Shown: one piece after another, positions 1 to 9,239 of the stretch
Layout of the letters: each line of letters starts with the position of its first letter
Numbering within the stretch: the stretch's first letter is position 1
NCBI GenBank assembly: GCA_945870425.1
Contig: CAMBSD010000004.1
Span: 62,001 to 126,000, forward strand
Source: Chitinophaga pinensis
GTDB taxonomy: Bacteria > Bacteroidota > Bacteroidia > UKL13-3
Reading direction: 5' to 3'
DNA length: 64,000 nucleotides
Made by a program: the position numbers and the translations under genes
Notes under the pieces: generated by a model
Told to the model about the DNA's origin: nothing
The model's input: the letters and a program-made list of their open reading frames with translations, nothing else
Databases searched by the model: none

Positions 1-1
1 G

Positions 2-394
2 ATAGCAGAAGCCATGGATATTCCAGTACTTGAGGTTGAAAATGCTATGAGAAGTACTGGAAGACATTTAAGTATTGACGCCCCATTAACAGAAGGTGAA
101 GACAACACCCTCTTAGGTGTGTTGGATAGTAATGATGAGCCTAGACCAGATGTTCAATTGATTAACGAATCACTTCAAAAAGAAATCAATCGTGTGATTT
201 CAACTTTAAGCGAAAAAGAAAAAGACGTATTGAAGTTTTACTACGGTCTTGATGGCGGTCCTGCGCATACCTTGGAGGACATTAGCGAGAAGATTGGTTT
301 AACCAGAGAGCGTGTTCGTCAGATTAAAGAAAAAGCATTACGCAGATTGCGCAAATCAAGCAAGAGCAAAATATTAAAAGCCTATTTAGGATAA
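2..394 (+). CDS. rpoD: Primary RNA polymerase sigma factor, C-terminal part (5' end outside window)
   Basis: The reading frame is open from the window edge, so the gene is truncated at its 5' end and the ATG at 14 is internal. What is visible is the end of region 3 (IDAPL) and all of region 4: the 4.1 segment rich in SEKEKDVL and the 4.2 helix-turn-helix LEDISEKIGLTRERVRQI, which contacts the -35-equivalent element. The protein directs core RNA polymerase to housekeeping promoters. In Bacteroidota this factor recognises TTTG/TAnnTTTG promoters, and several such boxes occur in this window. The gene ends in a strong intrinsic terminator and faces the E1 dehydrogenase gene convergently. Assignment to the primary rather than an alternative sigma factor rests on the strongly conserved region 4. 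Confidence 0.95.
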   Translation: MAEAMDIPVLEVENAMRSTGRHLSIDAPLTEGEDNTLLGVLDSNDEPRPDVQLINESLQKEINRVISTLSEKEKDVLKFYYGLDGGPAHTLEDISEKIGLTRERVRQIKEKALRRLRKSSKSKILKAYLG

Positions 395-402
395 ATAACT
401 TA

Positions 403-432
403 AAAGCCGTTTCAAATGAAACGGCTTTTTTT
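403..432 (+). terminator. Intrinsic terminator after rpoD
   Basis: Perfect 11-bp stem AAAGCCGTTTC / GAAACGGCTTT with an AAAT loop followed by a T run, starting 9 bases after the rpoD stop. The A run on the left also lets it work partly on the other strand. Confidence 0.93.
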
Positions 433-619
433 ATGCATTCGAAACAGCATGAACTTTTCCAATACCTTCGAAATTATAGGTGATAAAAGCAAAGTGGTAT
501 TTGTTAACTCAAACAGTCAGAATGATTTCGCACAGTGCATAGGAAACCTTTCCAATTCAGCGAATCAGCCAAACCCTTTACAATCTGGGTGTAAAAGCCA
601 TATTAGAATCAGCGATTAA

Positions 620-2638
620 CTAGTAATTCAATAATTCGTCAATAGCGGCTTTCAACCTTTCTTTAGGCAAGAAATTTTGCTCCAAATCTGTATTAAAAGG
701 CACTGGGGTGTCGAGCGATGCGACTCTAACCACAGGTGCATCTAAGAACTTGAAGCAATGCTGTGCAATGTGAGCAGCAATCTCTGCACCTATTCCACCT
801 GTTAGGGTATCTTCATGCAACACAATTACTTTACCAGTTTTCTTAACACTTTGCTCCACTGCATTTTTATCCCAAGGCATAAGTGTTCTTAAGTCAAGAA
901 TATCTGCATCAATGTTTTGTTCTTTGGCATATTTACTTGCCCAGTGGACTCCCGCGCCATAAGTTATGATGGATATTTCCTCCCCTTCTTGCACCTTGCG
1001 AGCAGGACCAATTTCTAATTCATAATAATCATCAAAAACAGCCTCTTCAATTTCTGTATTTCTATATAAATTTTTATGTTCAAAAAATAAAACTGGGTTA
1101 GGATCTGAAATACTTGCAGATAATAGACCTTTGGCATCGCCTGGTGTTGAAGGGTAAACTATTTTCAAACCTGGCACATGGAAAAACCAAGCCTCGTTGC
1201 TTTGCGAATGGAAAGGACCTGCGCCCATGCCTGCCCCTGTTGGCATTCTAACCACCACATCGGCATTTTGTCCCCAACGGTAGTAACTCTTCGCTAGGTT
1301 ATTTACAATTTGATTAAAACCAACACTCACAAAGTCTGCAAACTGCATTTCTACCATGGCTTTCATGCCTTTTATAGACAAGCCGTATCCGGCACCCAGA
1401 ATCGCACTTTCACAAAGTGGTGTATTTCTTACCCTTGCTTTACCAAACTCTTCCACAAAACCTTGCGTTATTTTAAACACACCACCATATTCAGCAATGT
1501 CTTGCCCCATCAAGACCAAATTATCATGCTTGCGCATCGACAATTTCAGGCCATCACTAATGGCATCAACTAAGCGCTTATCCGTTTTTTGAGTAGTCTC
1601 AGGTTTTACTGTAACATGTTGCAAATTTTCAAAATGACTAGAGGGAACTGAAGGTATGACTTTGAAAACATCATTTATTTCTTCATCTGTCACAGGTGTG
1701 ATTTCAGGCTCATTTTCAACTGAAATTACCCCAGCATCTATTTCTGCCTTAATTTCAGATTTGATGCTTGTAATTTGTTCCTGAGTGATGATGTTATTTT
1801 CTAACAGGTATTTTTCGTAATTGACAACAGGGTCTTTTTTGCCCCAAATTTCAAATAATTCTTGCGGTACATATTTAACTCCTGATGCCTCCTCATGGCC
1901 GCGCATACGGAAAGTCATACATTCCAATAATACAGGTCTAGGGTTGTTACGCATCGACTCTGCCAAGTTTTTTATCACATCATAGGTTTCTAAAATATTA
2001 TTACCATCAATGCGATAAGCTTCTATACCATATCCAACTCCTTTATCTATAAAACTTTTGAAACGAAACTGCTCATTGGTTGGTGTAGATAATCCATAGC
2101 CATTATTTTCTATTAGAAAGATTACTGGCAATTGCCATACAGCAGCTGTATTGATGGCTTCGTGGAAATCACCTTCACTTGCACCACCATCACCACTAAA
2201 GACCACACTGATTTTTTTCTCTTTTTTGATTTTATGCGCCAGTGCAATGCCATCAGCCACACCCAACATAGCACCCAAATGCGATATCATTCCTACAATG
2301 TGGTACTCGTTAGTTCCGAAATGGAACGAGCGCTCACGGCCTTTTGAAAAACCATTTTTCTTGCCTTGCCATTGGCTAAAAAGCTTGGCAAATGGAATGT
2401 TTCTTCCAGTAAAAACGCCCAAATTACGGTGTAATGGAAGCACGTATTCATCATCGTGCAGCGCCTTCACACAACCTACGCTAATTGCTTCTTGGCCAAT
2501 ACCACTAAACCATTTGCTCACTTTTCCTTGACGTAGTAAAATAAGCATTTTTTCTTCGATAAGGCGCGGTTTAATAATGGCTTTATAAAGATCTACAAGG
2601 GTATCATCACTATAGTTTTTACGATTATAATTAAGCAT
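620..2638 (-). CDS. Fused alpha/beta 2-oxoacid dehydrogenase E1 component (TPP-dependent)
   Basis: The 672-residue protein joins the two E1 subunits of a branched-chain 2-oxoacid (or pyruvate) dehydrogenase complex, which decarboxylates the 2-oxoacid and passes the acyl group to lipoyl-E2. The alpha half (about 1-325) has the thiamine diphosphate motif starting GDGGASEG and closing with ENN, and the substrate loop MRGHEEASG. The beta half (about 350-672) has GQDIAEYGGVF, NTPLCESAILGAGYG and MEMQFADF. Such single-chain fusions are common in Bacteroidota. The ATG start at 2638 gives a normal N-terminus. No E2 or E3 gene is adjacent, so the substrate cannot be read from context. The incomplete gene at the right edge of the window encodes a homologous beta region, so the genome has at least two of these enzymes. 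Confidence 0.92.
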   Translation of the reverse strand: MLNYNRKNYSDDTLVDLYKAIIKPRLIEEKMLILLRQGKVSKWFSGIGQEAISVGCVKALHDDEYVLPLHRNLGVFTGRNIPFAKLFSQWQGKKNGFSKGRERSFHFGTNEYHIVGMISHLGAMLGVADGIALAHKIKKEKKISVVFSGDGGASEGDFHEAINTAAVWQLPVIFLIENNGYGLSTPTNEQFRFKSFIDKGVGYGIEAYRIDGNNILETYDVIKNLAESMRNNPRPVLLECMTFRMRGHEEASGVKYVPQELFEIWGKKDPVVNYEKYLLENNIITQEQITSIKSEIKAEIDAGVISVENEPEITPVTDEEINDVFKVIPSVPSSHFENLQHVTVKPETTQKTDKRLVDAISDGLKLSMRKHDNLVLMGQDIAEYGGVFKITQGFVEEFGKARVRNTPLCESAILGAGYGLSIKGMKAMVEMQFADFVSVGFNQIVNNLAKSYYRWGQNADVVVRMPTGAGMGAGPFHSQSNEAWFFHVPGLKIVYPSTPGDAKGLLSASISDPNPVLFFEHKNLYRNTEIEEAVFDDYYELEIGPARKVQEGEEISIITYGAGVHWASKYAKEQNIDADILDLRTLMPWDKNAVEQSVKKTGKVIVLHEDTLTGGIGAEIAAHIAQHCFKFLDAPVVRVASLDTPVPFNTDLEQNFLPKERLKAAIDELLNY

Positions 2639-2725
2639 AATTTGAATAAATAAGGCGGAGCGAAAATACGTCTAAAGTTTTTAATTACTTATAAATAAAG
2701 CATGATTTTGCAAGCAAAAAAAGCA

Positions 2726-3613
2726 CTAAAACCTGCGTTGAATAAGTTTTTCTAACTCTACCACAAGCTCGTTTGTTGCTTGCCAATTATACTGGGTTTT
2801 TAACTCGGCAAAATATCCCATAGCCTCATTGATGTCTGATGCATTGTTTATTCTATCAATGTTTTTAGCATAATCCACGACATTTTCTTTGAAAAGCTCA
2901 TTCACAAAAGCAATTTTCTTATTCAATGATATGGCCGTTTTTAGGTTATCAATTTTAGGTTCAACGGGTTTATCTGAAATCTTATACCTCTCCATGTTTT
3001 TGGCTATGCGCTCATTAAAGCTTAGTTCATCCTCCATTTTTTCAACACTTAAAACAGGTTCGGGTTTTGGATTTTCTTTTGGTATTTCAGGCATCACCGT
3101 TCTACCAATCTTCAGTTCAGGCTTCCAATCAGTAGGCTTATGTGTTTCAATCTTATTTTCAATTATTGGGGTTTGAATGACAGCTATAGGCTCTTCAACT
3201 ACCTTAATGATTTCAAATTCTTCAATCTCTTCTTCTTCTACAATAATTTCAGCAATGCTGTTCAATGTAACTTCCTGTCCAGCTGTTTCAATCATGTTGT
3301 TAAAAGAGGGCAATTCTTCAATCAAAATATCTTCCAATTTAGGTATTTCATTTACCACTTCTGGGGCAGGAATATTTATGATGATAGGCTCTTCTGCTTT
3401 TATTGTCTCTCCTTTCGATGCAACATTTTCAATTATTTGCTCTTCATTGGTTTTTAGCCTTAGTAGTAGATCGTACAATTCTGCACAATTTTTCTTTAAT
3501 ACTTCCTTTTCAATGGCTAGCAGATTCTTGTTATGAGATAATATATCATCACTCAATTCTGTCATCTCTGCTAAGCGGCTCTTAATTTTAGTTATCAGTT
3601 GCAATGAATTCAT
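2726..3613 (-). CDS. Uncharacterised acidic protein with conserved helical C-terminus
   Basis: A 295-residue protein counted from the ATG at 3613; an upstream in-frame extension to 3664 looks non-coding. The N-terminal 60 residues are charged and helical. The middle (about 65-200) is low in complexity and rich in Glu, Ile, Pro and Val, so it is probably disordered. The last 85 residues form a helical block beginning with LKTAISLNKKIAFVNELF, which resembles the C-terminal region of conserved Bacteroidota hypothetical proteins. There is no signal peptide or membrane segment, so it is likely cytoplasmic. It is divergent from tdk. I do not recognise a function; a scaffold or adaptor role would only be a guess. 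Confidence 0.7.
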   Translation of the reverse strand: MNSLQLITKIKSRLAEMTELSDDILSHNKNLLAIEKEVLKKNCAELYDLLLRLKTNEEQIIENVASKGETIKAEEPIIINIPAPEVVNEIPKLEDILIEELPSFNNMIETAGQEVTLNSIAEIIVEEEEIEEFEIIKVVEEPIAVIQTPIIENKIETHKPTDWKPELKIGRTVMPEIPKENPKPEPVLSVEKMEDELSFNERIAKNMERYKISDKPVEPKIDNLKTAISLNKKIAFVNELFKENVVDYAKNIDRINNASDINEAMGYFAELKTQYNWQATNELVVELEKLIQRRF

Positions 3614-3813
3614 AGGGCAAAAATTGCTTTTTATATGGTAATTGGTAATAATAAAAATAAACATGTGTTATTAAGTATGCTACTAACACTAAGCTTAGGG
3701 ATATATTGGCTTTTTTGAATTAATAATCGCATGCATATTTTGCCAAAACCCTCTCCCTCATTCAATACATACAACAAATGCCTTCCAACATTTTTACATG
3801 TGAGGCAAAAAGT

Positions 3814-3821
3814 TATTTTTG
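3814..3821 (+). promoter_or_regulatory. TAnnTTTG -7 box for tdk
   Basis: TATTTTTG fits the Bacteroidota -7 consensus and ends 6 bases before the tdk ATG at 3828, so transcription would begin within a few bases of the start codon. No convincing -33 TTG is seen at the usual spacing. Confidence 0.55.
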
Positions 3822-3827
3822 CCAAAC

Positions 3828-4406
3828 ATGTTTTTAGAACCGCACAGAAATACCTCATACAAGAAAGGCTGGATAGAAGTTGTGTGTGGATCTATGTTTT
3901 CGGGTAAAACCGAAGAGTTGATTCGTAGGCTAAATAGGGCAAAAATTGCCAACCAAAATATAGAGATTTTTAAGCCTGCTGTGGATACGCGCTATGACGA
4001 AAACGATGTAGTTTCGCATAATTCGAACTCCATTTCTTCGACACCTGTAGCTTCATCTCTTAATATTCTTCTAATGGCCAATGAGGCAGATGTGATTGGT
4101 ATTGACGAAGCACAATTTTTTGATGATGAGTTGGTATATGTTTGCGAGAAACTAGCTGAACAAGGCATACGTGTAGTGGTTGCAGGCCTAGATATGGATT
4201 ATTTAGGCAAACCTTTTGGACCTATGCCCAAACTGATGGCTATTGCTGAATATGTTACCAAAGTGCACGCCATTTGTATGGTTTGTGGTGATTTGGCCAC
4301 CCATTCGTTTCGTAAAACCAGCAATGATGCCTTGGTTATGCTTGGCGAAAAAGATACTTACGAAGCCCGCTGCCGACATTGCTTTGGCGAGGGAATGAAA
4401 GGTTGA
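3828..4406 (+). CDS. tdk: Thymidine kinase (type II)
   Basis: Phosphorylates thymidine to dTMP with ATP in pyrimidine salvage, in the cytoplasm. The 192-residue protein has the P-loop [11 protein letters not shown], the Walker B-like IDEAQFF with the catalytic Glu, the lasso-region [17 protein letters not shown], and zinc-binding Cys pairs CMVCGD and CRHC typical of type II (TK1-like) enzymes. The start at the ATG at 3828 is preferred over an upstream TTG at 3819 because a TAnnTTTG box lies just before it and the length is normal. It is a single gene, divergent from the acidic protein gene. Confidence 0.95.
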   Translation: MFLEPHRNTSYKKGWIEVVCGSMFSGKTEELIRRLNRAKIANQNIEIFKPAVDTRYDENDVVSHNSNSISSTPVASSLNILLMANEADVIGIDEAQFFDDELVYVCEKLAEQGIRVVVAGLDMDYLGKPFGPMPKLMAIAEYVTKVHAICMVCGDLATHSFRKTSNDALVMLGEKDTYEARCRHCFGEGMKG

Positions 4407-4427
4407 TTTTTGTTTCGTTTTTTCAAG

Positions 4428-4849
4428 AAAAATGAAAGCTACCGAATTTGCTTTTCAAACGAACATCTATCTTAAGTTTTTCATTTTCCTTTTGAAGCAT
4501 CAAAATCCCGATGAGTCGGGACAAAATGCTTCTTCCGATTAATCGGAATCAAGGTGCCAGCATATGCAATTCCCAAACTCAAAAAGATTTCCCCTTGCCG
4601 CTGTATACGTTTTGCCGCTTGAACGCTGGTCATTGCGAACGAAATCCCGATGCATTGGGATGAAGTGTGGCAATCTGTTTTAAGAGATAGCTTCATCCCG
4701 ATAATCGGGATTCGAAATGACGATTGCACGCACTACGAAAATCGTGCTTCGCATTCGGAAGGCTATTTCGTCCGACCCTTATAAAATCTGCAAGAAAATG
4801 ACTTTGGCCTATTTAGATGTTCGTTTTGTATAATGAAAAAAGAAAGCTA
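4428..4849. repeat. Gene-free patch with nested inverted repeats, MITE-like
   Basis: The 506 bases between tdk and the next gene hold no credible ORF. A perfect 13-bp inverted pair, AAACGAACATCTA (4457-4469) and TAGATGTTCGTTT (4814-4826), encloses about 345 bases. Just outside it lie near-identical 14-base direct repeats (4428-4441 and 4836-4849, 13/14 identical, ending GAAAGCTA). Inside are several small palindromes of the type TCCCGATnATCGGGA (4505-4521, 4642-4662, 4695-4711) and a perfect 16-bp palindrome TTCCGATTAATCGGAA at 4533-4548. The architecture resembles a non-autonomous mobile or repeat element, with no transposase present. Identity is inferred from structure only. Confidence 0.5.
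4629..4722. repeat. Imperfect long hairpin repeat (GTCATTGCGA...AAATGACG)
   Basis: The left arm begins GTCATTGCGAACGAA and the right arm ends TTCGAAATGACG. The centre pairs GAAGTGTGGCAATCT with AGAGATAGCTTC, and each arm carries its own TCCCGAT palindrome. The layout recalls the dispersed GTCATTGCGAG-type hairpin repeats seen in many bacterial genomes. This copy is degenerate in both arms. Confidence 0.55.
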
Positions 4850-4912
4850 TAAGCAATATGCATTTATTTATTATATCTTATTTAAGTGTTATTGAATCCA
4901 CTTATCCATACT

Positions 4913-7900
4913 CTAAAAATCCTGAGTTAAACTTACATAGTAAACAGGCTTTTTGTTTATCTCCGCATCTTGTATGCCCCAAGCCACATCAAACCTCACA
5001 AAATAACCCAATAATTTAGTTCTTAAACCTCCGCCAAAACCGGCAACGATTGGGTCGCGCACATTAATCACTTTGGCTCTAATAGGCTTGATATCTATTA
5101 TTTTTTGGTTGAAGGTATTGTCTTCGCTATATGGATTATCTCCCACCCAAGCTGAGCCAATATCAAAGAAGGGTACCACTTGAAAATTGTGCAAAAATTC
5201 ACTTCTCAAAGGGCGGTTGAAGGCATATTGAAACACTGGGAAACGTATCTCTGTATTGATAACGGCAAATGTGTTTCCATTGCGAATGTTTTGATCAAAA
5301 CCCCTAAGATTACAAGCCAATGCCTGAAAAATATAATTTTGATCTCCTGAGGTTGAAATATCATTATTAAAACGAGGAATAATCCAATTCTCTACCCCAC
5401 CTAGGTAATATACAACCTTGGCTGGTCCAAAAGAAGTATTGGCACTCACCCTTGTTGCCCAAATAATCTGACGATGTATTTTTTCAAAGTGCCTTAGATC
5501 AAAACCTAGCACATTCATTTGCACATCGCTGTTGTCAACACTGATATACTTTTCATAAAAAACTTTAAACTTAGTGCCATTCAAAAGGTTCAACCCTTTA
5601 GGAACTGAATTGTCAAAAACATACTCCAATTTAAAACCTGCCCAATTGGTAATTCTATCTGGCGCTTCAAGCGAAGCTTGGCCATTGGCCCTGTAAACAT
5701 CACGGTCTTGGCGACCAAAAATGTTTAATCTAAAACTACTTGTTTGACTAATTGGGTATTTGGTGATGTACCTTAACTCATGTGATAAACTTCTTGCACT
5801 AAATCCTTCAGGACTATTTCCAGCCCTCGATTGGCGGTAAAATTGAAATTTATGGTCCATTCGTTTTTTCAAAGTTTCGAACGAAACAAAATAATCCAAT
5901 CCACTCAAATCATAGCTTATGCGAAGTCCGCCCACAAATCGATAGTCTTCAAACAAATCAACCATGCCTAATTTGAATAAGCCATTCAATCCCGGATTAA
6001 ATAATTGTGCGCCTGCAGCAGAAATAGGCTGATAATAAGTATTGATGATGGAATTATCAGCCAACTGGGTTACTAATTCATCTGCGAAAAAAGTAACATC
6101 ATAAAAACGAGGTGAAGTTAGTTTCACATTGTTTTTGTTAGCCCCATTTTTAAGTGAAGAACCAAACTTTGGCAAAACCATATAGGCAGGCTTTTTATAA
6201 TCAGGTTTGGTAAACTCGCTTACAAAAAAATATCCTGTGGAATCAAGTGGAATGCGGGTTTCGGTTTCTTCTTTTACTTCCTGAACAAGTTGTGTAAAGC
6301 CTGGTAATCGCCTATATTCTTTCCGTCCTGATTCGAACTGAGTGGTTGCATATCCGCTCTTCAATCTAAACATGTTTGGATAGGTTTCTACTGCTTTGCT
6401 ATCTTCTTCAACAGACTTGCTTAGTGGGGTCATTTTGATATAGTACCTATTGTTGACAAGCATTAAATCATATACCATTTTGGCTTGTACTGAAACATCA
6501 TGGGCAAGGATATTACGTGTAAAGTTTGTAAGTGGATAGGTGTACACAATGTCTTTGGTATGAACAATGGTATCAATCTTTTCCACAGTTGTATCTAAAA
6601 CAATATGCTTTCCATTGTAGTCAAATTCTTTACCTTTTTGCGGAATGCTCTCCTCAAAATAATATAGGGTATCGGTGTTTTTATAAGTTGAATCGAAATA
6701 TTTTATTTGAATTTCATTGTAATCAAACTCCTCTTCAATCCTTGCAGCATAGCGGTTTTTTATGCCATTATAATCACATAGGTATGCCATGTAATTTCTA
6801 TTGAAATCAATTGGCTGCGTTTCGTTAATATTTGGGGTGCGTGTGATGCGTTTTAGCATACCATTTTTACTTTCCAAATTATATTGATATATGTCGAAAT
6901 TATTGGTCTCGTATATTTTAGGAATAACGGGTTGAGCCAAAGAATCGGTATTTCTATTTGAACTAAAAACCACCTTGCTTGAATACTCAACAAAACGCGG
7001 ATTAATGTCATCATAAAAATCATTAGTGAGCTGTCTTTCTCGTCTGCTTGGAATATCAAAAGTATACAAATCGCTTTGTCCTTTTCGAATGGCTGAGAGC
7101 ACAATGGTTCTGCCATTGTCACTAAAATCTATGCCGGTTATTTTCTCAAATTTTTGGAACTGAATAACTGTTTTTTCTTTGGTAACAAGGTCGGTGAGTT
7201 TCAAATACACATAGCCTCTTTTTTCATAAACAATTCCCAACTTGTCACCACCTTGTTGCCAAGTAATAAGCGGAAAAGAATGATCCACCTCTAATTGGTT
7301 ATATTTTATTCCACCTTTAAATATTTTTTTTGATTTACCTGTTTTGGTATCAAACAACCACACTTTGTATTTGCCATTTTTATTGGTGGTAAAGGCTAAG
7401 TAATTTCCTTTGCTGCTCACCTTCATTTCAGGTTGAATGTATTGGGCTTGCTTACGTTTAATTTTCAACTCAGCCAATGGCAAGTTGCGACCCGTTTCTT
7501 CTTTTAAGTAAAGTGTCTTATAGTAATTAAGCCATTCTTTTTGAAGGTCTTTAAATTTCAATCCCGTTACATAGATGAATGCATTTTCATAATTGCGTGT
7601 AATGCGAGTGATGTAAACCATATTAGGTATTACTTCAGTCCCATATTTATCAACCAAAAACTTCCAAATGCTATGACCTGCAAACACACCATCTTTGTTA
7701 TTTAGTCGGTTAAACTTCATTAGTTTTTTTGAAAGCAAACCATCCTTCATACGGTTGTCCATATCAGCATCCCATGGTTTTGAAATATAGCTTGTCAGTC
7801 CACGCAAATACCATTGTGGCAAATTGAGCAAAGTAGCACTTTGGATGCGCTCTTGAAACGAACCACCATACAGCAACTCATTGAGCAAAACCAGGGACAT

Positions 7901-8335
7901 GCCATCTTTCAATTGCCTTACAAAATCGCCATGATCACCATTGAAATATATATACACTTTGTTGTTTACCACTTGGGTAAAACCGCCTGTGTTTTGGGCA
8001 ATCTCTTCTAGACCAAAATTGCTTTGTTTAAAATCTCCTAAGGTGTTGTAGCAAATAATTTCAATTCGTCCGCTCAGGCGATGATCTAAAATCCCTTCTA
8101 AGGCACTCAACTTTTCTTCTGCATACTTGGCTGCAAATGTGGCTAATTCTCTGCCCCCTTTGTAAAAGTATGAATCAAAGTTTTCGCTTCTTACATAGCT
8201 CCATTCAAACTCGCCAAATTGAACACGGTTTTGACCAAAAGTGGTATTGATACCCTGTGCAAAAACTTGCTGCAAGGGAAGCAACAAAAACGCAATGAAA
8301 AAATACTTGCTGATATTTGTGGGCTTAAAACTCAA
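4913..8335 (-). CDS. Secreted peptidase-MA-like / TolB-propeller / outer-membrane barrel protein
   Basis: A 1140-residue exported protein. A signal peptide (residues 1-26, ending QQVFAQ) precedes a peptidase-MA-like domain (about 50-275) with the usual LPQWYLRGLTSYIS helix, but VLLNELLYG stands where an HExxH zinc motif would be, so it is probably not a protease. Residues 305-500 look like PD40/TolB-type propeller blades (YLAFTTNKNGKYKVW, VVFSSNRNT). The last ~400 residues are amphipathic strands ending in VSLTQDF with a terminal Phe, like a BamA/D15-type beta barrel. The start codon is TTG: no in-frame ATG lies upstream and the signal peptide begins exactly here. Its role is unknown; the architecture suggests a cell-envelope surface assembly protein. 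It is transcribed alone. Confidence 0.8.
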   Translation of the reverse strand: MSFKPTNISKYFFIAFLLLPLQQVFAQGINTTFGQNRVQFGEFEWSYVRSENFDSYFYKGGRELATFAAKYAEEKLSALEGILDHRLSGRIEIICYNTLGDFKQSNFGLEEIAQNTGGFTQVVNNKVYIYFNGDHGDFVRQLKDGMSLVLLNELLYGGSFQERIQSATLLNLPQWYLRGLTSYISKPWDADMDNRMKDGLLSKKLMKFNRLNNKDGVFAGHSIWKFLVDKYGTEVIPNMVYITRITRNYENAFIYVTGLKFKDLQKEWLNYYKTLYLKEETGRNLPLAELKIKRKQAQYIQPEMKVSSKGNYLAFTTNKNGKYKVWLFDTKTGKSKKIFKGGIKYNQLEVDHSFPLITWQQGGDKLGIVYEKRGYVYLKLTDLVTKEKTVIQFQKFEKITGIDFSDNGRTIVLSAIRKGQSDLYTFDIPSRRERQLTNDFYDDINPRFVEYSSKVVFSSNRNTDSLAQPVIPKIYETNNFDIYQYNLESKNGMLKRITRTPNINETQPIDFNRNYMAYLCDYNGIKNRYAARIEEEFDYNEIQIKYFDSTYKNTDTLYYFEESIPQKGKEFDYNGKHIVLDTTVEKIDTIVHTKDIVYTYPLTNFTRNILAHDVSVQAKMVYDLMLVNNRYYIKMTPLSKSVEEDSKAVETYPNMFRLKSGYATTQFESGRKEYRRLPGFTQLVQEVKEETETRIPLDSTGYFFVSEFTKPDYKKPAYMVLPKFGSSLKNGANKNNVKLTSPRFYDVTFFADELVTQLADNSIINTYYQPISAAGAQLFNPGLNGLFKLGMVDLFEDYRFVGGLRISYDLSGLDYFVSFETLKKRMDHKFQFYRQSRAGNSPEGFSARSLSHELRYITKYPISQTSSFRLNIFGRQDRDVYRANGQASLEAPDRITNWAGFKLEYVFDNSVPKGLNLLNGTKFKVFYEKYISVDNSDVQMNVLGFDLRHFEKIHRQIIWATRVSANTSFGPAKVVYYLGGVENWIIPRFNNDISTSGDQNYIFQALACNLRGFDQNIRNGNTFAVINTEIRFPVFQYAFNRPLRSEFLHNFQVVPFFDIGSAWVGDNPYSEDNTFNQKIIDIKPIRAKVINVRDPIVAGFGGGLRTKLLGYFVRFDVAWGIQDAEINKKPVYYVSLTQDF

Positions 8336-8462
8336 ATCCCTTCAAATATTGCTTTTAGGATTGATATTGGAAAGCGAAATTTTTAAAATACTGATAATAC
8401 CTGCTGATTGTTATTAGCAATGGGCTATTTTTTACATTTTCCTTACTTGTTGGCAATTAAAA

Positions 8463-8482
8463 GGGCGAATGTTGATTCACCC
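8463..8482. repeat. GGGCGAAT hairpin repeat
   Basis: GGGCGAAT-gttg-ATTCACCC forms a short hairpin with one mismatch, followed by CTACAATAGG. It has the look of the small dispersed GGGGCGAAT/ATTCGCCCC palindromes found between genes in diverse bacteria. The rest of 8336-8580 shows nothing else. Confidence 0.45.
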
Positions 8483-8580
8483 CTACAATAGGTTTCGTGC
8501 TGTTTGGAATAATTTCTTAACAACATTTAAAGCTGTAATGATTCATTACAAAAAATCCAAGATATAAGTAATGATTTAGC

Positions 8581-8588
8581 TAATTTTG
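8581..8588 (+). promoter_or_regulatory. TAnnTTTG -7 box for the MBL hydrolase gene
   Basis: TAATTTTG fits the consensus and lies 8 bases before the ATG at 8597, predicting a leader of only about five bases. Confidence 0.55.
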
Positions 8589-8596
8589 AAGCCTAG

Positions 8597-9238
8597 ATGA
8601 TAAAAGTAGAAGTATTTCAATTTAACGATTTTGCCGAAAACACCTATGTGTTAAGTGATGATACCAAAGAGTGTGTAATAATTGACCCAGGCTGCCACAG
8701 CCAAGCCGAGCGCGATGTATTGATTTCATACATTAGCCAAAACGGGCTTAAGCCCGTTAAACTGCTCAATACACATTGCCACATCGATCATATTTTGGGT
8801 AATGAGTTTGTTTCAACACACTACCAATTGCCTATTCATCTGCACAAAGAGGAATTGTTTACCTACAATGAAACCAAAAGGTGGACCGTGATGTTCAACA
8901 TGCCTGATATTGCTATTCCTGAAAACTTGGTGTATGTGAACGAAGGAGATAAAATCCCTTTTGGGAATACTACTTTGGATATACTTTTTACCCCTGGTCA
9001 CTCCATTGCCAGCATTAGTTTTTATTGCAAAGAAGATGGCTTTGTCATTTCAGGTGATGTGTTGTTTATGCATAGCATTGGTCGCACCGATTTGCCAGGC
9101 GGAAATTTAGAAACCCTTTTAAAAAGCATCAGAACCAAGTTGTTTACCCTCCCGAATTCAACCAAAGTTTTCAGTGGCCATGGACCAAGCACAAGCATTG
9201 TTGCTGAAAAAACAAACAACCCTTATCTAAAAAACTAA
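8597..9238 (+). CDS. MBL-fold metallo-hydrolase (glyoxalase II-like)
   Basis: A 213-residue cytoplasmic metallo-beta-lactamase-fold hydrolase. It has the metal-binding THCHIDHILG motif (HxHxDH), the GH of FTPGHSIAS, the bridging Asp in FVISGDVLF, and the final metal His in FSGHGPST. Length and motifs match the YcbL-like hydroxyacylglutathione-hydrolase-like enzymes that cleave thioesters such as S-lactoylglutathione, but the true substrate cannot be told from sequence. It runs directly into the small FeoB-associated gene with one base between them, so the two are probably one transcript. Confidence 0.9.
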   Translation: MIKVEVFQFNDFAENTYVLSDDTKECVIIDPGCHSQAERDVLISYISQNGLKPVKLLNTHCHIDHILGNEFVSTHYQLPIHLHKEELFTYNETKRWTVMFNMPDIAIPENLVYVNEGDKIPFGNTTLDILFTPGHSIASISFYCKEDGFVISGDVLFMHSIGRTDLPGGNLETLLKSIRTKLFTLPNSTKVFSGHGPSTSIVAEKTNNPYLKN

Positions 9239-9239
9239 A

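Noticed and set aside
416-619. 67-residue plus-strand ORF after rpoD
   Set aside because: It starts inside the terminator and the sequence is not protein-like.
4481-4729. 82-residue minus-strand ORF in the repeat patch
   Set aside because: It simply reads through the palindromes.
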